A DNA stretch of 34,249 nucleotides, taken from positions 1-34,249 of IMG/VR virus record IMGVR_UViG_3300022929_000098; one strand, given 5' to 3'. The translations under genes were made by a program, and so were the position numbers. The DNA is from a virus. Of this stretch, positions 32,701 through 34,249 are shown piece by piece. Under the pieces are notes generated by a model that worked only from the letters and a program-made list of their open reading frames with translations, had not been told where the DNA came from and did not search any database. Each line of letters begins with the position of its first letter. Position 1 is the stretch's first letter.

Positions 32701-34249
32701 CCTTGAATAAGTCTAATACCATTCATAAACAAACTAAGTAAGCCAGCCTTATCAATTGCTAAAATATTACTATTATTGTCACTACCGCTAAAGACTGTTT
32801 GGTTAGCTGTAGCAGTATAAATAAAATCTGTTTTAATTCCTTCAATAGAACTAGAAGCATTTTGCCAGTCTGTTCCATTGTATACTTTCATTACGTCATT
32901 AGTAGTATCAAAGTAAATAGCCCCTGTTAAAAGAGCATCTCCATCATTGTCTACGGTTGGGTCTGAAGCCTTAGCTCCTAAATATCTATCATCAAAACTA
33001 TCATAAGAGGCTGCAGCATTATTAGCTGACGTTAAAGAAGAGGCCGCTGAGTTAGCTGAAGCTGTTGCTGAGGAAGCTGAGTTAGTAGCACTTGAAGCTG
33101 CATTAGATGCGCTTGTAGCAGCTGCTGTGGCACTATTAGATGCTGCTATACTAGGCGCTTCCCAAGAAGTTCCATTATAAAACTTAATAGCATCTGTTGT
33201 ACTGTTATAGTACATAGCACCTTCTACTAAGGCATCTCCATCATTATCTACAGTTGGATCTGATGTTTTAGTGCCTAAAAACTTATCATCAAAGTTATCA
33301 AAAACTGTTTGTACAGAAGCTAACGAGGTAGCAGCCGAAGTAGCACTTGATGCTGCATTTGTTTCTGATGTGCTGGCTGCACTAGCAGAATTAGCTGCTG
33401 CAGTAGCACTTGATGCTGCATTTGTTTCAGCTGTTTGAGCACCACTTTGGTAGTTAAGTGCATTACTTTCAGAACTAGCTGCTGCTATCTTAGAACTATT
33501 TGCAGCTACTGCGTTAGCCGCTGCGTTAGCTGAATGATTACCTGCTGTTGTAGCACTAGAAGCTGCTGAAGACTCTGATGTAGCAGAATTGTTTTCTGAT
33601 ACTAAGGCTGCTGCTGCGCTTGCTGCTGCTGCATTAGCTCTATTGTTAGAATAAGTAGCATCACTAGCTGCACTAGTTGCACTATTAGCTGCATTAGTCT
33701 CTGAAGTTCCTGCATTAGTTTCTGAAGTAGCCGCATTAGCTGCACTTGTAGCTGCTGCAGACTGAGATGCTAAAGCATTAGTGGCTGCTGTACTTGCAGT
33801 AGTAGCATCAGCTGATACACTACTCTCTGAACTAGCTGCTTGAGCTGCTGAGTTAGCAGCGTTAGTAGCACTGGTTCCAGCGTTAGTAGCAGAGGTTGCT
33901 GCATTAGTTTCTGAGGTAGATGCTGCACTAGCACTAGCGGCAGCTGCTGTAGCACTGGTTTGAGCTGCTTGAAGAGGATAAATCCAAGAGCTTCCATTAT
34001 ATACGCCAAGATGCGAAATAGTACTATCAAAGTACAAAGCACCAGTTACTAAAGCATCATTATCATTGTCTAAGCCTGGAGCACTAGATTTAACTCCAAG
34101 AAATCTATCATCAAATGTGTCCAAGGCGGCTTCTGCAGCAGTCTTAGCTGCGGTAGCTTCGGCAATAATAGTAGCACCACCAAGGTTAATATCTTGTACT
34201 TGTTGTCCGGCTGCATTAGAAATGATAACATGAAAGTCACCATTACTGT
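29721..34249 (-). CDS. Giant tail fibre with coiled-coil and GIGT repeats, partial (N-terminus beyond right edge)
   Basis: The frame is open to the right edge: upstream of 34124 it reads GATIIAEATAAKTAAEAALD without a stop, so the start lies outside. At least 1508 codons are visible. Three modules of the type FDDRFLG-K..P-DNDGDAL-TGA-YF--T---K-YNG-W (nt ~34125, ~33300, ~33000) alternate with Ala/Ser/Thr-rich coiled coils (SATNAGTSATNAANSAAQAA). Then come repeats with GNVGIGTSSP and EAMRIDSSG (~31900-30450), and a C-terminal domain starting EEGTWTPVVYDTN (~30100-29721) that is likely the receptor-binding tip. No S74 chaperone ends it. The pattern is common in marine fibres. It probably attaches to the virion through its missing N-terminus. 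Confidence 0.9.
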   Translation of the reverse strand, partial: SNGDFHVIISNAAGQQVQDINLGGATIIAEATAAKTAAEAALDTFDDRFLGVKSSAPGLDNDNDALVTGALYFDSTISHLGVYNGSSWIYPLQAAQTSATAAAASASAASTSETNAATSATNAGTSATNAANSAAQAASSESSVSADATTASTAATNALASQSAAATSAANAATSETNAGTSETNAANSATSAASDATYSNNRANAAAASAAAALVSENNSATSESSAASSATTAGNHSANAAANAVAANSSKIAAASSESNALNYQSGAQTAETNAASSATAAANSASAASTSETNAASSATSAATSLASVQTVFDNFDDKFLGTKTSDPTVDNDGDALVEGAMYYNSTTDAIKFYNGTSWEAPSIAASNSATAAATSASNAASSATNSASSATASANSAASSLTSANNAAASYDSFDDRYLGAKASDPTVDNDGDALLTGAIYFDTTNDVMKVYNGTDWQNASSSIEGIKTDFIYTATANQTVFSGSDNNSNILAIDKAGLLSLFMNGIRLIQGTDYTVNVGGDSVTLTSGAAANDVIEIQVFGNFTGQSGAEVAITGGSITGLSNLGMSGSTTVTGILDEDDMVSNSNVKLATQQSIKAYVDSSILTKDNTDEITEGSTNLYYTDARAQAVSINNVVEDTTPQLGGNLDLNSNNITGTGNLNITGTVTSDGLTVDGNVTSDSLTVSRIGDSSSALITIDTDATTHSMLRFQETSSDVWRIVKEPTNELVIDSGAGEIRARFDTNGDISFYEDTGTTAKFFWDASAERLGIGTASPETSLHIFQTSASAILRLHRSGATNAADAELGQVEFFNADGSNDGPNVVAKIVGSTHGTNGSGGNLRFFTHDGSEGGEGSDPVERLKIDGSGNVGIGTSSVTSGFKLDVVGDARFSDVAGDDGVELGWSAGGSAGFVQAYDRGASAFRDLKLNNAVTINSSGNVGIGTDSPSNVLHVHQSDASSNSYVHITHADGGSAATDGLSIGLESNGINAAIRNRENGYLRMYTNNTEAMRIDSNGQVGINASSPSSFSGSRLVVKPSAGDAGTNDVQSWEYTSFSAGSEYDLRLQQVVSSGLVKHQFNVRNAGTDYTSNLVLDRGNVGIGTSSPSRQLSLYGSAPYMAFQNATTGAGSGDGLQIQMAGSDAYIWNYENSFMAFGTNGTEAMRIDSSGNVGIGTSSPSESLTNRGNIFIETNSTSADSGNGLFWHSTTNGWSTSTAHAAIYGKRTDASNGYIRFDTRQSGTTEEAMRIDSSGNLLVGKTSLAIGVVGTEIRAGGQLLVTADGDNPADFNRETSDGVIALFRKDGSTVGSIGTSGDDLTVGNDVTTVKFHNGLNTIHPNGTGSGSDGLTTLGWTNNRFKDLYLSGGVYLGGTGSANKLDDYEEGTWTPVVYDTNTSGHQLTLNNVIGKYKKIGNWVNCTLQVGRNDATSLSGVITITNLPFTVAAQGSATGGTFWLDKTSTDRIGVVYVVPSADRFYLLSDHAVDNYLLMSEWQNARPIYIQVSYNSA
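33000..34140 (-). repeat. Coding repeats: FDD modules and Ala-rich coiled coils
   Basis: Short GCTAGTGCTGCA-type repeats encode A/S/T/N heptad-like stretches, broken by three copies of a ~45-residue FDDRFLG module. They build a flexible trimeric shaft. The DNA is self-similar and prone to length change. Confidence 0.75.

Noticed and set aside
34122-34124. TTG at 34124 as start of the right-hand fibre
   Set aside because: The frame continues upstream without a stop to the window edge and encodes a fitting helical sequence, so the gene is cut by the window.
24887-34249. Diversity-generating retroelement targeting the fibre genes
   Set aside because: No reverse transcriptase and no template/variable repeat pair with adenine-specific changes is visible.
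1-34249. tRNA genes or an integration module
   Set aside because: No cloverleaf-like sequence, integrase or attachment site was recognised; all gaps are short.

Overview
This window is a stretch of the late, structural half of a tailed double-stranded DNA phage genome. Every gene I can support lies on the minus strand, so the operon reads from right (34249) to left (1). Genes are packed with 0-30 base gaps and several one- or four-base stop/start overlaps. Most of the DNA is AT-rich. The parts list (tape measure, lambda-type G/GT frameshift, tail terminator, one tail-tube protein, no sheath) points to a siphovirus with a long non-contractile tail. A PhoH ATPase, a GTA-type three-helix holin, S74/GIGT-type fibres and AT-rich DNA suggest a marine phage of a Gram-negative, possibly alphaproteobacterial, host. 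The host is an inference; nothing here proves it.

Layout in the direction of transcription. (1) 34249-24404: two giant fibre genes (one cut by the window edge, one ending in an S74 chaperone) with three small proteins. (2) 24393-16468: PhoH, then the distal-tail block (NlpC-like, putative distal tail protein, hub-like protein, 1687-residue tail-tip protein) and a fibre-assembly chaperone. (3) 16450-14289: a DUF6065-type protein and a lysis cassette (two small membrane proteins, M15 endolysin, holin). (4) 14288-14089: the largest non-coding gap, with two identical 19-base repeats that look like phage RNA-polymerase promoters, plus hairpins and a palindrome. (5) 14088-2757: small basic protein, DUF4055 portal, a MuF-RNA polymerase fusion, scaffold, major capsid protein, adaptor, head closure, tail terminator, tail tube, a small conserved protein, tail assembly chaperone G/GT and an HK97-gp10-like protein. 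(6) 2684-1: the tape measure, running off the left edge. No terminase, replication gene, integrase, tRNA or CRISPR is visible.

The most interesting object is the 1451-residue protein at 7834-12189. Its N-terminal ~240 residues are a Mu-F-type portal-associated domain. Its C-terminal ~1000 residues are a T7/N4-type single-subunit RNA polymerase with all catalytic motifs intact. It sits between portal and scaffold, where head-packaged MuF proteins are encoded. I infer that it is packaged in the capsid and injected with the genome, analogous to the N4 virion RNA polymerase but in a siphovirus and using a MuF domain as the packaging module. The paired repeats upstream of the head operon resemble the SP6 promoter and are natural candidate targets. 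A second clear system is a canonical G GGA AAC slippery site that fuses the two tail assembly chaperone frames.
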